Source: Lycocorax pyrrhopterus obiensis
Taxonomy: Eukaryota > Chordata > Aves > Passeriformes > Paradisaeidae
Reading direction: 5' to 3'
Length of the DNA stretch: 64,000 nucleotides
NCBI GenBank assembly: GCA_014706295.1
Contig: JACSVZ010000007.1
Span: 8,176,808-8,240,807 of the forward strand
This document shows positions 11,901 through 21,972 of this stretch, in pieces. Position numbers and translations under genes: made by a program. The notes beneath the pieces were generated by a model. The model was given only the letters and a program-made list of their open reading frames with translations. It made no database searches and was not told the origin of the DNA. Each line of letters opens with the position of its first letter. Position 1 is the stretch's first letter.

Positions 11901-14900
11901 TAGCATTCACATAGTCTGGCACAGGGCCAGCGGGTGGGTGGGCAGCGTGTGGGCAGCAGGGCTGACACTGCACATCCATGGTCCCCTGCCAGGCATGGAG
12001 CCGTCATGGACAAGGTGGAGGAAGCAGCAGGTTTGATGCAGGACAACCACGACCTACAGACCTTCCTGCAGAGCTGCCGGGAGGTAGGAATGCAGCACAG
12101 CTGGTGGCACCCCTGGGGGGTCCCTACTGACATTGCTGAGCACTGACACCCCTTCCCTGCAGTTTGACGCCTGGGTGGATGAGAAGATGCTGATAGCTCA
12201 GGATGTCTCCTATGGAGAAACCCGTGGTCTCCACAGCAAGTGGCAGAAGCACCAGGCGTTCATGGCTGAGCTGGCACCCAACCAGAGCTGGCTGGAGAAG
12301 ATTGAAGCGGTGGGTGCTGGCACCATGATCAGAGAGGGGGAATGGTGTTGGGGAAGAGTCTGGGGCATGAGGAATTGCTCAGGGAGCTGGGAGGCCTGGA
12401 GAAAAGGAGGTTCAGGGGGGAACCTTCTCGCTCTCTACAACTCCCTGACAGGAGGGTGCAGCCAGGTGGGGGTTTGGCTCTGCTCCCAGGGAACAAGGGA
12501 AAGGACAAGACGAAATGGCCTCAAGTTGCATCAGGGAAGATTTTGATTGGATATCAGGGAAAATTTCTTCAGGGAAAGGGTTGTGCAGCCCTGGCACAGA
12601 CTGCCCATGGCGGTGGTAGAATCCCCATCCCTGGAGGGATTTAAAAGCTGTGTGGGTGTGGCATTTGGGGACACGGGTTAGCGGTGGCCTTGGCAGTGCT
12701 GGGGGAATGGTCAGACTCGATGGCCTGAGAGGTGTCTTCCAACCTTAACCGTTCCATGACTCTGGAACGCTCCCAGCCTGCTGCATGGGGGGGATGCCTC
12801 CATGCCGCAATGACCACCCTCCTCTCTATTGTTGCCGCAGGAGGGGACGGAGCTGGCCACACGCAAGCCACAGTACAGTGCGGTGGTGACACAGCGGCTG
12901 GAGGAGCTGCGCCGGCGCTGGGCCGGGCTGCGCAGCGCTGCCGAGGACAGGGGCCGGCAGCTGTTTGAGGCCGAGCGCTCGGCGCTGTACGCCCAGAGCT
13001 ACGGGGAGCTGGAGAGCTGGCTGGGGCGGGCGCAGGAGGAGCTGCGCCACGCCGAGAAGGTCAAGGACCTCACCGCCACCAACCTGCTGCTGAAGAGGTT
13101 GACGGTGGGTGCTGGCACCTCACTGGGTCCTTTGGGAAGGGGCAGGAGGCCCGAGGCGATGGGGTTTGTTCCCAAATGGGACTGGGGTTCTCCATCTCGG
13201 CTCTGATCTCTAACTCACATGGATTTGCCCCACCAGAGACTGGAAGAGCAAGTGAGAACGTGGATGAAGGAGCTGGAGGAACTGGGGTGGCAGGGCACCC
13301 CTGGTGCTGGGGATGTGCCAGATGCCACCAGGCAGGAGCAGATGCTCCGGCAGCGAGTCCTTGAGCTGCTGGAGCCACTGGAGAGGAAGAGGAAGGAGCT
13401 GGAGACTGCCAAGGCCATGTACCAGCTGGGGCGGGATCTGGAGGATGAGACAGTGAGTGTCCTCGCTGTGGCGGGGGACAGAGGGCTGGGGGTACCCATG
13501 GGTGCTGCAGGGGGCTCACTGGGTGCTCCTTCCTGCAGCTGTGGGTGCAGGAGCGGCTTTCCCTGGCGAGATCAACGGATCACGGCACTGACCTCCCAAG
13601 CGTGCAGCGCTTGACCAAGAGGAATGAGGTGAGCCTGGGTACTGCAGCAACACCCATCATCCTGGGTGGTCCCTTGGGATCCATCCCATGGGTGACTCTC
13701 ACTGTGACTTCCCTCCTGCTGGCAGACACTGCAGAAGGAGCTGGCAGGCCATGCCCCCCGCCTGGGTGAGGTGCTCAGCCGGGGAGAGGCAGTGGGGAGC
13801 GGTGAGGAGCCAGGCCCAGAGCTGGCGGTACAGGCACAGGAGCTGCAGGCACTGTGGGAGACACTGCAGGAGGAAGCAGCCGCCCGGCACCGGCGCCTGC
13901 GGGAGGCTGGGGAGGCCCAGCAGTACTACCTGGATGCTGACGAGGCCGAGGCCTGGGTTAGCGAGCAGGAGCTCTTCATGGGACCTGAGGAGAAGCCAAA
14001 GGTGAGGAGCGATTCCATGTGGTGCTCCATGTTGGGGGGGTCTGTGCTGCACTGGGCCCTGCCTTGCTGGGATGTCCAATGTTGACCCAGGCGGTGCCAT
14101 GCTGTGAGTTGAACATCATCCATATGTGACACACCATTGTGTGTCCTGCTCTTATGTGTCATTCCCCTGCCATTACACACCATCCATCACATTCCATGCC
14201 ATGCCCTGCTGAGCTCACCATTGCTCCCTATGGCATTAGACAGAGCCAGGACATTCCTGTAGGGTGGGCACTGGGTCTAGACTCTAGTCCCTGTCCCCTG
14301 GCCATGCCCGGTGCTGATGACACCGATGTTTTCCATGCCGTAGGACGAGGAGAGCTGCTTGATGATGCTGAAGAGACACGTCCGGCAGCTGCGCTCCATC
14401 GAGGACTACGGACAAACCATCAAGGAGCTGGCAGGGAGGGCGCAACAGCTGCTCTCTGCCGGCCACCCCGAGGGGTAGGTGCTACACCATGTGTCTCCTG
14501 TCCCTTGGGGCGACCCTATGCCTGCAGCACTGCGTGGGTGGGGGGTTTGGCTGGAGCTCTGGCACTGTCAGCTGCTCCAGTTGGGCAGGGAGGTGATCGC
14601 AGAGGGATACGGGGAGCACAAAGCGGGTCCTTCACCCCCAAACCCCCCGGATGTCAACACGGGTGGGTTGGGGACATTTGTTCATGGGTGAGAACTGGGT
14701 GTCTGTGTGCCGGGGCCGCGCAGGGAGCAGATCATCCGGCTGCAGGGCCAGGTGGACAAGCACTATGCGGGGCTGAAGGAGGCAGCCGAGGAGCGCCGCC
14801 GGCGCCTGGAGAACATGTCACACCTCTTCCAGCTGAAGCGGGAGGTGGAAGAGCTGGAGCAGTGGATCGCCGAGCGTGATGTGGTCGCCTCCTCCCCGGA

Positions 14901-17900
14901 GATGGGGCAAGACCTGGACCATGTCATGGTGAGGGTGATGGGATGGTTGTGGCGGTGACAGCGGGTGGCTTGAGGGGGGCGACTTGACTCTTCTCTTCCC
15001 TCCATGCAGCTCCTGCGGGAGAAGTTTCGGGAGTTTGCGCGGGAGACAGGCAGCGTGGGGCAGGAGCGCGTGGACCGGGTGAACCTGACCATTGAGGACC
15101 TCATCGACGCGGGGCACATCGAGGCGGCCACCATAGCCGAGTGGAAGGATGGGCTGAACGAGAGCTGGGCCGATCTCCTGGAGCTGATTGACACCCGCAT
15201 GCAGCTCCTCGCCGCCTCGCATGACCTCCACAAGTACTTCTATGATGGCGCAGAGCTGCTGGCCCTCATCGCTGCCCGGCGCCAGGAGCTGCCCCAGGAT
15301 CTGGGCGAGGATGCTGGCACAGTGGAGGCTTTCCACCGGATGCACAGCGCCTTCGAGAGGGACCTCCAGCTGCTGGAAGCACAGGTGAGGCTCCAGCGTA
15401 GCGTGGATGCCAGCACTCAGCATTCCCCGTGGTCTTCTGGAAGGTGTCCCTACTTGTGGTGGGAGGCTGGGCTCAATGGTCTTTGAGATCCCTTCCAACC
15501 CAAGCCATTCTGTGATTCTCCATGCAGGTGCAGCAGTTTCGGGACACAGCAGCACGCCTGCAGACCGCCTACGCCGGGGAGAAGGCGGCTGGAATCCAGG
15601 AGCAGGAGCAGGAGGTGTCCCGAGCACTGCAGGAGCTGCTGGAAGCGTGCAGCGGGCGCCGGGCACGGCTGGTGGACACGGCTGACAAACACCGCTTCTT
15701 CAGCATGGCACGGGATCTGCTCTCATGGATGGAGAGCACCGTCCGGCAGATTGAGACACAGGAGAAACCCAGGTATGGATGCACCCAGCGGGCACCCGGG
15801 ATGGGACATGGAACCGATGACACCACTGACACTGCTGCCTGTGTCCCCAGGGATGTCTCCTCGGTGGAGCTGCTGATGAAATATCACCAGGGAATTAAGG
15901 CTGAGGTGGATGCTCGGGGCAAGAACTTCACCACCTGCATTGAGCTGGGCAAGAAGCTGCTGCAGCGCAAGCACCAGGACTCACCAGAGGTGAAGGAATC
16001 AGGGATAGGGGGCGGTGGGGGCGATGCCATCTGGGCCACCCCCTGACAGCATCCCCTTGCAGATCAAGGTGAAGCTGGTGGAGTTGGTGGACAAGAGGAA
16101 AGCCATGATGGAGACATGGGAGCAGCGCTGGGAGCGGCTGCGGCTGCGTGAGTCTGCTGGTGGTGCTGGGGAGGAGTGCGGCGGTGCCAGGGGAGGTGGG
16201 ACGGGTGGTCCAGGGGCTGAGCGCTGCCCGTCCCTCCCACAGTGCTGGAGGTGTGCCAGTTCTCCCGCGACGCCTCGGTGGCCGAGTCATGGCTCATGGC
16301 TCAGGAGCCCTACCTGGCCAGCAGCGACTACGGGCAGACGGTGGATGCAGTGGAGAAGCTGCTGAAGCGGCACGAGGCTTTTGAGAAGTCCTCAGCCACC
16401 TGGGAGGAGCGCATTGCCGCCCTCAGGAAGCTGACAACGGTGAGGAAGGCTTGGGATGAGGCCTCTGCCTGCCCTGCCTCAGTCTTCCCCCATCCCTTAA
16501 CACCTTCACTCCTTCCCTGGCAGCTGGAGCTCCTGGGTGGGCGGTCCCTGCGTGAGGGGCTGGTGCGGGATGGGACGACGCGCTCCGAGGCTCCCGACTA
16601 CTGCCTGGATCTGGATGGGGAGCTGGAGGCCGGGTAAGGGATGCCACCACCATTTCATGTGACCAGGGACACAGTTTCCACACCCCTCTTCTCGAACCAT
16701 TAAGGATGTTTTTTAGCATTAAGGGGCTTTTTAGCAATTTGCCTTTTCCAAGCAATAAATTGATGCTGATAAAGAGGAGAGATGAAGGTCAAGCCTCGCT
16801 CTTGACAGGGCTTTCATCCCTCAGGAGTACAGGAGAGCAGCAGCCAGCCCCATCCCTGTGGGATCGTGTCTGGGATGGGGATGCTGACTGACTGTCTCCC
16901 TGTGCAGGTCTGAGGAGGAGGAAGAGGAGGAGAAGAGGAAGGATGTGAGCACACAGGACACTTCGCTGCCCACCACGGATGGACCAGAGCCGGTCAGTTC
17001 TTGAGTTTAGCTTTTACCTTCCCCGACGGCCAAAAAAGTGTCCCTGCATGTCCCTGCATGCCCCCGTGACCGTGACCTCATTGTGTTGACAGATCCCTGC
17101 ATGCCCAACCCTCACCTTGTCCTTTCCTTGTGTTGAATAAATGCTGAATTACCCCAAAAAGGCTGGGCAGGCAGAGGGGTGCTGCAGGTCCCCTTTGCCC
17201 CAACTCCTGGGGTGACATGGGGGGTGGCACCCATGGTGTATGCGTGTGTCTGGGATCGGTGCAGTGGCCAGAGTTGGAGCGTCTTCCCTGGGGCCACCAT
17301 GTCACCCCAAGGGACATCACTGCTGTACAGGACATCAGCACCCTGCAGGGCATCGTCACCCTGCAGGGCATTTTCACCCTGTGGGACATCATCGGCACCC
17401 TGCGGGGAATTTTCACCCTGTGGGTCATTATCACCCTGTGGAGCATCGTCACCCCAAGAGACACAGTCACCATATGGGGCATTGTCACCCCATGGAGCAC
17501 TGTCACCCTGTGGGGCATCATCACCCTGTGGGACGTTGTCACTCTGCAAGGCATCAGCACCCTGTGGGACATCATCACACCCTGCAGCATTGTCACCCTG
17601 TAAGGCAACGTCGCCCACAGGGCATTGTCACCTCGTGCCAGCCCCTGTACTCCCTGCCAGCTCTCTGCTCCTCCCACCTGCTCACCCTGCCTGTGCAGGG
17701 ACACGATGGCTCTCTGTGGCTCTGCCTGCTTGGGAACAGGAACCCCTTCTCCCTCTTCTGCCTCTTCTGCCTGCCTGGGGACACGGGCATCTCCTGGCTC
17801 CTCAGGGACCAGATCACTCTCCCCTGCCTGGGGACAGGATCCTTGAGTGCCTACATGGGAACAAGCTCATTTGTGCCTGATCAGGGACGTGGGGATCTTC

Positions 17901-20787
17901 TGGCTACTCAGGGACAGTGTGCCCCTCTGCCTGCTTGGGGACATGGCCACTTTCATCAGCTTGGGGACAGCAGCCCTCTCTGCTTACTGCCAGCCTGCTC
18001 AGGGACATGGGCATCCTCTGGCTCCTTGGGGACAGGAACCCCTTCTGCCTCTTCTGCCTCTTCTGCCTGCCTGGGGACACGGGCATCTCCTGGCTCCTTG
18101 GGGACAAGATCATTTCTGCCAGCACAGGGACATGGGCATCTTCTGATTACTCAGGAACAGGATCCTCTCTGCCTGCTTGGGGACATGGCCACTTTCAACT
18201 GCTTGGGGACAGGAGTGCTCTCTGCTTACTGCCAGCGTGCTTGGGAACACAGGCATCCTCTGGATCCCTGGGGACCAGATCACTTTCCCCTGCCTGGGGA
18301 CAGGATCCTTGAGAACCTACCTGGGGACAAGAGCATTTCTGCCAGCTCGGGGACATGGGCATCTCCTTGGAGACAGGGTCCTGCTCTGCTTTCCTGGGGA
18401 TATGGGAATCTTCTGGCTCCCTGGGGACAGGGCGCTCTTTGCCTGCTCAGGAACACACTTTCCCCTCCTTGGAGACAGGAGTCCCCTCTACTTGGGACAT
18501 CTCCTGCCTCCCTGGGAACAAGATCACATTCGCCTGCCTGGGGACAAGACCCCTGACTACACACCTGGGGACAAGATCACTTCTGCCTGCTTGGGGACAT
18601 GGGCATCTCCTGGCTCCGTGGGGCCAGGGGCCCTGGCCAAGCCCCTCCTCTGGCACCCAGCTGGATGGGCGTCCCCTTCGTCGGGCACCACATTCCTCAA
18701 CCGGACCTCCCCAAGTCCCCCGGGCTGGCAACAACACTGAGGTGGCTCCCAGGACTGCTCATCTAGCTTGGTTCAACCTCATCACCCCAAATCTGAGGAG
18801 ACACTGGCACCAAGACTGGGGGGTGCAAGCCACTCACTGGGGTCCTCCCAGTAGCCACCAGTTTTTGCATACTGGAGCTGGTGGCATCACTGGCACTGTG
18901 CTGAGGGTCCCAGCTGATTGCTGGGGTCTTCCCAGTACTTACCTGTTCTCACATGCTGGAGCTGGGGGGGTCACTGGCACCAAGATCTGGGGGGCCAAGG
19001 GCTAGACCATGTCCAGCCACTCACTGGGGTCCTCCCAGTAGCCACCAATTCCTGCACACTGGAGCTGGACACATTGACACACACACACACATTGACACTG
19101 CACTGAGTCCCCGGGCTGGATCACGTCCCAGATACTCACTGGGGTCTTCCCAATAACCATCAGTTCCCATACACTGGATCTTGTTGGGGTCACTGGCACT
19201 GCACGGAGGGTCCCAGGGCTGGGCTCACTGCAGGATCCCAGACACTCACTGTGGGATCACATCTGGGATGGGGATGCTGAGCGGTCCTCCCAGCAGTCAC
19301 CAGCTCCCACATATTGGAACTGGTGAGGTCATTGGCACCCAGCCACTCACTGGGGTCCTCCCAGTAGCCACCAGTTCCCACATACCGGAGCTGGTAAGGT
19401 CACTGGTATGGAGACCTGGGGGCGACCCACCCCCAGGCCACCAGACTGAGGTCCATGACCCACTGGTGACAGGTACCCGTGTGCCCAGTGCCACCACGGG
19501 AGGGGACAACAACTCGCTGCGGGTCCATCAGTGGCAGTGGGTGGGCGACACCATGGCGTAACCACGCCATTGCCTCGCGACAGCTGGTGCCAAGGACAGG
19601 TGATGAGGAGCCGGTGTCACCAACCCCACGGCCACCGCGGGAGGAGCCAGAGGAGCCAGCCACACTGCCTGCCCGTGTCAGCAGTATCCAGCTGGAGGGC
19701 TACCTCGGCCGCAAGCATGACCTGGAGGCGGCCACCAAGCGCGCATCCAACCGGTAGGCAGGGCGGCGGCGGCAAGCGCGGTGTCCCCGGAGGGGCGGTG
19801 TCCCCGGGGTGACGCAGTGCTGGCGCAGGTCGTGGAGCACGCGGTACTGCGTCCTGCGGGGTGGCCAGCTCGCCTTCTTCAAGGACGCCAAGAGCCGCGC
19901 GCTGGGGCTGCCGTGCCAGGGCGAGGAGCCCCTGGGGCTGTGGGACGCCCGCTGCGAGGTGCCCACGGGCTACAAGAAGAAGAAACACGTCTTCAAGCTC
20001 AGGTGAGGGCGTGGCACCACACAGGGTGGCACGGTGAGCAGGCGTGGCACTGGTGTCTGTGCTCTGTTCCTAGGCTCAGCAATGGCAGCGAGTGGCTGTT
20101 CCATGGCAAGGATGAGGTGAGGGGTGGCCTGGGGTGACATGGGATGGCTGGTGGAGCCCAGGGGGCACAGGGTGGCTGGGGGATGTGGTGGTGGTCAGCA
20201 GTGCCCAAGGGGACGTGGGGTGGCCAGTGGTGCTCATGAGACAAACAGGAGTGGTCAGAGAGGTCCAGAGGGACAAAGCATGGCTGGTTGTTCCCAGGGG
20301 TACACCAGTGGTGCCCAGGGGTTCATGGGGTGGCTGTAGGTGTCCAACGAATGTGGTGGTGGCCAGCAGTGACCAGGGGTACACAGGGATGGCTGGGGGA
20401 TGTGGTCAGCAGTGGCCAGCAATGCTCAGAGGGGCAGGGGATAGCCAGGGGTGCTATGAGAACACGGTGAGGGGCTGGCAGTGCCCAAGGGGACATGGGT
20501 GCCTGGGGAAGACCTGGAGCAACTGACATCACCCAGGGGGCCCTGGGGGTGGCTGGGAGGCTGCTGAGGGGCCAGTGGAGGCCCCCCTGACCATCCCCCC
20601 ATGCCCGCAGGAGGAGCTGCAGGCCTGGCTGCAGGGGCTGAGCGCGGCCATCATGGAGTGTCGGGGCAGCCGTGGGAAGGCGCAGAGCCTTCCCCTCCCC
20701 CTGCCCATCCCCCCGGCCCCCCCTGAAGCCCCCCTGCCCCGCAAGGACAAAGAGAAACGCTTCAGCTTCTTCCCAAAAAAGAAATAA
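5931..20787 (+). CDS. SPTB: Erythroid beta-spectrin, long PH-domain isoform
   Basis: Coding starts at ATG 5981 ([12 protein letters not shown]) in an exon with acceptor at 5930. Exons: 5981-6128, 6203-6354, 6532-6705, 6815-6906, 6989-7069, 7162-7277, 7471-7583, 7663-7850, 7932-8049, 8402-8560, 8644-8946, 9095-9245, 9337-10204, 10287-10424, 10512-11271, 11365-11567, 11993-12083, 12163-12309, 12841-13104, 13237-13452, 13539-13628, 13726-14001, 14344-14474, 14724-14928, 15010-15384, 15528-15772, 15851-15989, 16063-16147, 16243-16439, 16524-16633, 16908-16992, 19584-19753, 19829-20002, 20074-20116, 20611-20787. All phases close, giving 2327 residues, near the human long form (2328). Two CH actin-binding domains (about 53-158 and 172-280) precede the spectrin repeats (about 300-2080), the last being the partial tetramerisation repeat. 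A PH domain (about 2177-2285) and a Lys-rich end follow. The protein cross-links actin with alpha-spectrin and ankyrin under the plasma membrane. Gene order with CHURC1 and PLEKHG3, and the MTSA start, favour SPTB over SPTBN1, SPTBN2 or SPTBN4. Confidence 0.95.
5981..17004 (+). CDS. SPTB: Erythroid beta-spectrin, short isoform
   Basis: It shares all exons up to 16908, then reads through the donor at 16992/16993 (CCG|GTCAGT) to a TGA at 17002-17004, adding only Val-Ser-Ser. This gives 2143 residues, close to the 2137 of the human red-cell form. It lacks the PH domain. An AATAAA lies at about 17139-17145 downstream. The last exon encodes an acidic run (a string of Glu after GS), as in the phosphorylated C-terminal tail of red-cell beta-spectrin. 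That both isoforms are used is inferred from the family and from the poly(A) signal. Confidence 0.8.
8095..8295 (+). repeat. GGTCCATCTCCTG minisatellite in SPTB intron
   Basis: Repeated GGTCCATCTCCTGAGGCAG-like units of about 24-48 bp fill most of the intron between the exons ending at 8049 and starting at 8402. Confidence 0.8.
11574..11912 (-). mobile_element. Solo LTR fragment of an endogenous retrovirus, minus orientation
   Basis: An AT-rich block stands out in GC-rich SPTB. Read on the minus strand it runs from TGTGAATGCTAAAAGCC, through a CCAATC-type box and a TATATAAG box, to an AATAAA (TTTATT at about 11642) about 60 nt before its end. This is an LTR layout: U3 with CCAAT and TATA boxes, then R and a poly(A) signal. 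No internal coding sequence is present. A clear target-site duplication was not found and the edges are uncertain by about 10-20 bp. The family could not be named. Confidence 0.65.
12362..12768 (+). mobile_element. CR1 LINE 3' fragment
   Basis: Located in the SPTB intron before the exon at 12841. It shows the typical CR1 3' landmarks: a LINE body with GGAAAATTTCTTCAGGGAAA, GATTTAAAAGCTGTGTGG, GGTCAGACTCGATGGCC and the terminal CCAACCTTAACCGTTCCATG block. Confidence 0.9.
15455..15519 (+). mobile_element. CR1 3' tail abutting a splice acceptor
   Basis: Only the final about 60 bp of a CR1 remains (CTTCCAACCCAAGCCATTC and a GATTCT end). It stops 8 nt before the SPTB exon that begins at 15528. 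Confidence 0.8.
17139..17145 (+). terminator. Poly(A) signal for short SPTB form
   Basis: GAATAAATG lies about 135 nt after the TGA at 17004, followed by ordinary transcribed-looking sequence and then minisatellites. Its placement suits cleavage of the short SPTB transcript. Confidence 0.6.
17325..17620 (+). repeat. 18-21 bp CACCCTG minisatellite in the SPTB 3' intron
   Basis: About 14 copies of a CACCCTGTGGGGCATCATC unit lie downstream of the short-form poly(A) signal. They are open in several frames because the unit length is close to a multiple of three. Confidence 0.9.
17690..18640 (+). repeat. GGGGACA minisatellite in the SPTB 3' intron
   Basis: About 25-30 degenerate units of 30-45 bp, each with GGGGACATGGGCATCTCCTG and a CTGCCTGC half, with higher-order blocks of several hundred bp. 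The long open frame across it is repeat-derived. Confidence 0.9.
18780..19430 (+). repeat. About 100-bp tandem repeat in the SPTB 3' intron
   Basis: CACTCACTGGGGTCCTCCCA recurs near 18833, 19018 and 19345, with diverged copies near 18915, 19134 and 19246. Each copy is followed by a CACCAGTTCCCACATACTGG-like segment. The period is about 100 bp. A short (CA)n lies at about 19079-19092. Confidence 0.85.
20140..20520 (+). repeat. Weak GGTGGCTGGGG repeat in the last SPTB intron
   Basis: Degenerate GGGTGGCTGGGGGATGTGG and CAGTGCCCAAGGGGA words recur through the intron. The repeat is diverged and its unit length is unclear. Confidence 0.5.
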
Positions 20788-20971
20788 CCCCCCTGGATGG
20801 CGGAGGGGGGGAATGACACCCCACGTCACGCCAGCGGGGCCACGCGTGCGTGAGGACACGTGTGTGCGGCGCCTGTACAGGTGCCACTGGGTCTAGGGGG
20901 GCACGCGGGGGTCACGCGTGGGCAGGAGCCCCCCAGCCCCCCCGCCACGAGCACACATGTCCGTGTGCACA

Positions 20972-21015
20972 GGTGTATATATATATATATTTGTATTTAT
21001 ATATATACATACATT
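20972..21015 (+). repeat. AT microsatellite in the SPTB 3' UTR
   Basis: A (TA)n-type run with TTTG and CATACA interruptions in an otherwise very GC-rich long-form 3' UTR. Confidence 0.9.
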
Positions 21016-21468
21016 TACACGCTTCAGGCACACCCCTGCGCGGAGGCGACCGCAGGTGCCCCCCAGGCGTGTGCCCCCCGTGCCCACACGTGTCCCTGCA
21101 CGCACACGTCTGCACACGTGTGTCCCTGCATGCAGGTGCACCCCCGGCCCCCTCCGCACGCACGGCACAGGTGTGCGCCCCACAGGTGTGCATGGACCCC
21201 CCCAGCACCCGCACGGGGGTCGCCTGGGTGCCCCCCAAAGCCATAACCCCCCCCACAGCGCGTGGGTGCAGAGGGGGGACCCCCTGGCCCCCGCGGGCAC
21301 CAACCAAAGAGTGTCAGCCCATGGGGGCCCCTCTCTGGCACCCCCCACCCCGTGCCCCCTCCCAGACAGGGTAGGGGGGCCCCCTGCACCCCGCAGACGG
21401 GCTGAGACACCCTGGGGGGGGGCGGGCGACCAGAGAGGAACTTTGGGTTCAGTTTGGGGTTTTTTTCT

Positions 21469-21474
21469 AATAAA
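21469..21474 (+). terminator. Poly(A) signal for long SPTB form
   Basis: AATAAA follows a T-run about 680 nt after the long-form stop codon. It is the only good plus-strand signal between the SPTB and PLEKHG3 stop codons. Confidence 0.65.
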
Positions 21475-21539
21475 GATGTGAAAGCAAGCGGGGTGCAGTG
21501 CTGGGTGCCTGCGAGGCACGGGGGGCATCTGGTGCTTGT

Positions 21540-21960
21540 AGTGGGAGGTTCTTGGGGTGCCCTATGTCCTGTGGGCGGAGAGAACAGGGAGTGTCCCTTG
21601 TCCAGAGCAGGTTGGGAGTCCCCAGGGTGCTCTTTCTGACAGATGGGTTGGGGGAGTCCATGGGGTGCCCCTTCTCCTGGACAAGCTGGGTGTCCATGGG
21701 GTGCTCCTTCTTCCAGGAGGGGTGGGGGTCCATGGGGTGCCCCTTCTCCTGGGCAGATTGGAGGTTCCCACAGGGCTCCTTCTTCCAAAGGAGGGGGGCC
21801 ATGGGGTGCCCCTTTTTCCAGGTAAGTTAGATGTCCATGTGGTGCCCTGTCTCCCAGGGTCACCCTTCTCCCAGGAAGGTTGGGGGTCACCGGAGTGCTC
21901 CTCTTCCTGAGGGTCCGTGGGTGCTCCTTCCCGTGAGGGTCCACAGGGTGCCTCTTCTGC
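21540..21960. repeat. About 50-bp minisatellite between the SPTB and PLEKHG3 ends
   Basis: Units of about 50 bp contain CCATGGGGTGCCCCTTCTCC and an AGG(T/A)TGGG half, about eight copies. It begins after the SPTB poly(A) signal and ends at the PLEKHG3 stop codon, so it probably forms PLEKHG3 3' UTR. No minus-strand AATAAA was seen here. Confidence 0.8.
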
Positions 21961-21972
21961 CCGTCCCTGCCC

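Noticed and set aside
17240..18556. 438-codon plus-strand open frame in the SPTB 3' intron
   Set aside because: It runs through two minisatellites whose units lack stops. The product is a low-complexity repeat with no family resemblance.
5931..20787. Identity as SPTBN1, SPTBN2 or SPTBN4 instead of SPTB
   Set aside because: The MTSA start, the predicted isoform lengths and the CHURC1-SPTB-PLEKHG3 order all match SPTB.
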